From positions 1-48,317 of the forward strand of contig JBFKQC010000025.1 in the NCBI GenBank assembly GCA_041627895.1: a DNA stretch of 48,317 bases, read 5' to 3'. Below the pieces are notes generated by a model. That model saw only the letters and a list, made by a program, of their open reading frames with translations, was not told where the DNA came from and ran no database searches. Positions within the stretch are counted from its first letter, which is position 1, and each line of letters opens with the position of its first letter. This DNA is from JBFKQC01 sp041627895. GTDB lineage: Bacteria; Pseudomonadota; Alphaproteobacteria; Rhodobacterales; Rhodobacteraceae. Position numbers and translations under genes: made by a program. This document shows positions 47,436 to 48,317 of the stretch, piece after piece.

Positions 47436-48317
47436 TCAGGCCTTCAGCGCCAGGTGCGCCGACAGGACGTCGATCCCCAGCGCCTTGCCCACGGCATAAT
47501 AGGTCAGGTGCCCGGCATGGACGTTCAGGCCGTTCAGCAGGTGCGGGTCGTCCTCGCAGGCCTGCCGCCAGCCCTTGTCCGCCAGCGCCAGCAGAAACGG
47601 CATCGTCGCGTTGCCCAGCGCGATGGTCGAGGTGCGCGCCACGGCGCCGGGCATGTTGGCGACGCAGTAATGCATGATGCCGTCGACCTCGTAGATCGGG
47701 TCCTCGTGCGTGGTGGCGCGCGAGGTCTCGAAACAGCCGCCCTGGTCGATCGCGACGTCGACGATCGCGGCGCCGGGCAGCATGGTGCCGAGGTCGGCGC
47801 GGCTCACGAGCTTGGGCGCCGCCGCGCCGGGGATCAGCACAGCGCCGATCACCAGGTCGGCCCGGGTGATCAGTTCGGCGGTGTTGCCCTTCGAGGCATA
47901 GCGGGTCTTGAAGGCATGCCCGAAAACGTCGTCGAGATAGCGCATGCGCGCCAGCGACATGTCCAGCACGGTCACGTTGGCTCCCATGCCGGCAGCGACC
48001 CGGGCGGCGTGGGTGCCGACGACGCCGCCGCCGATCACCACAACGCGGGCCGGGCCGACGCCGGGCACACCACCCATCAGCACGCCGCGGCCGCCATTGG
48101 CCTTCTGCAGCGTCCAGGCGCCGACCTGCGGCGCCAGCTTGCCCGCGACCTCGGACATCGGCGCCAGCAGGGGCAGGCCACCCTGGGCGTCGGTCACGGT
48201 TTCATAGGCGATCGCCGTGCAGCCCGAGGCCAGCAGGTCGCGGGTCTGGTCCGGGTCGGGCGCGAGGTGCAGGTAGGTGAACAGCAACTGCCCCTCGCGC
48301 AGCATCTTGCGTTCGGC
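47436..48317 (-). CDS. ald: Alanine dehydrogenase (5' end beyond the window)
   Basis: Ald interconverts L-alanine and pyruvate plus ammonium with NAD. About 293 C-terminal codons are present; the frame is open to the window edge (GCC GAA CGC AAG then ATG), so the true start lies beyond 48317. LLFTYLHLAPDPDQT, AYETV and PLLAPMSEVAGK are the family's N-terminal blocks. VVVIGGGVVGTHAARVAAGMGA is the NAD-binding Rossmann motif. DVAIDQGGCFETSRATTHEDPIYEVDGIMHYCVANMPGAVARTST matches the C-terminal catalytic part. It ends LSAHLALKA. Confidence 0.96.
   Translation of the reverse strand, partial: AERKMLREGQLLFTYLHLAPDPDQTRDLLASGCTAIAYETVTDAQGGLPLLAPMSEVAGKLAPQVGAWTLQKANGGRGVLMGGVPGVGPARVVVIGGGVVGTHAARVAAGMGANVTVLDMSLARMRYLDDVFGHAFKTRYASKGNTAELITRADLVIGAVLIPGAAAPKLVSRADLGTMLPGAAIVDVAIDQGGCFETSRATTHEDPIYEVDGIMHYCVANMPGAVARTSTIALGNATMPFLLALADKGWRQACEDDPHLLNGLNVHAGHLTYYAVGKALGIDVLSAHLALKA

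Overview
This is a GC-rich (about two-thirds G+C), gene-dense chromosomal window from an alphaproteobacterium, almost certainly of the order Rhodobacterales (Rhodobacter/Paracoccus/roseobacter relatives). The evidence is the mix of proteins: a malyl-CoA lyase very like Rhodobacter Mcl1, the argH / small lipoprotein / DUF2834 / lysA / TIGR02302 block, a zinc-ribbon gene divergent from ftsE-ftsX-plsC, and GTG starts with 4-bp start/stop overlaps. No rRNA, tRNA, IS element, prophage, CRISPR array or replication origin was seen. The window starts in a non-coding stretch and ends inside an alanine dehydrogenase gene.

Layout. 1-7.7 kb: ETF-ubiquinone oxidoreductase, a lipase-like hydrolase, a secreted TPR protein coupled to ispE, a convergent polyprenyl diphosphate synthase, then DUF2007 and a TrmN6-type methyltransferase. 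7.7-11.6 kb: a DUF465 protein with a CtrA-like box upstream, a decayed LysR remnant, the polyhydroxyalkanoate genes phaA-phaB (minus strand) with a possible PhaR site and an intergenic hairpin, and an EAL phosphodiesterase. 11.6-18.8 kb: tag, a TlpA-type thioredoxin, then argH, an LptM-like lipoprotein, DUF2834, lysA and a large Gln-rich DUF4175/TIGR02302 membrane protein. 18.9-24.1 kb: zinc-ribbon membrane protein, ftsE-ftsX-plsC-flavoprotein in overlapping frames, a small unknown, accA. 24.3-27.4 kb: methyltransferase, an SDR without the usual Tyr-Lys pair, and a Cys-rich protein with two C_GCAxxG_C_C-type repeats. 27.4-32.5 kb: mcl1 divergent from a D-amino-acid cluster (dgcN, dgcA, an alpha/beta hydrolase with an in-frame stop, D-amino-acid transaminase). 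32.6-35.6 kb: SPFH-NfeD pair, a striking array of four GTCGAC-centred palindromes, a small secreted protein, DUF1244, N-formylglutamate amidohydrolase. 35.7-42.2 kb: pyk, a small membrane protein, rpmI-rplT, and pheS-pheT split by a low-GC DUF2513-like gene. 42.5-48.3 kb: a His-rich EF-hand protein, a phosphoribosyltransferase, YtoQ, a membrane TPR protein, mscL, a secreted SH3 protein and ald (partial).

How the genes fit together. Much of the window is core metabolism: acyl-CoA oxidation electrons (ETF-QO), fatty-acid synthesis (accA, plsC), PHB synthesis (phaA, phaB), acetyl-CoA assimilation (mcl1), isoprenoid and quinone supply (ispE, polyprenyl synthase), Lys/Arg synthesis (lysA, argH), cell division (ftsEX), translation (rpmI, rplT, pheST). 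The more specialised parts are the D-Glu/D-Ala cluster at 28.7-32.5 kb, the low-GC insert between pheS and pheT, the duplicated Cys-rich protein at 26.4 kb, and the palindrome array at 33.87-33.96 kb. The array is the least explained structure here: four different stems of 8-10 bp, three of them perfect, all folded on the same GTCGAC core at 22-24 bp spacing.
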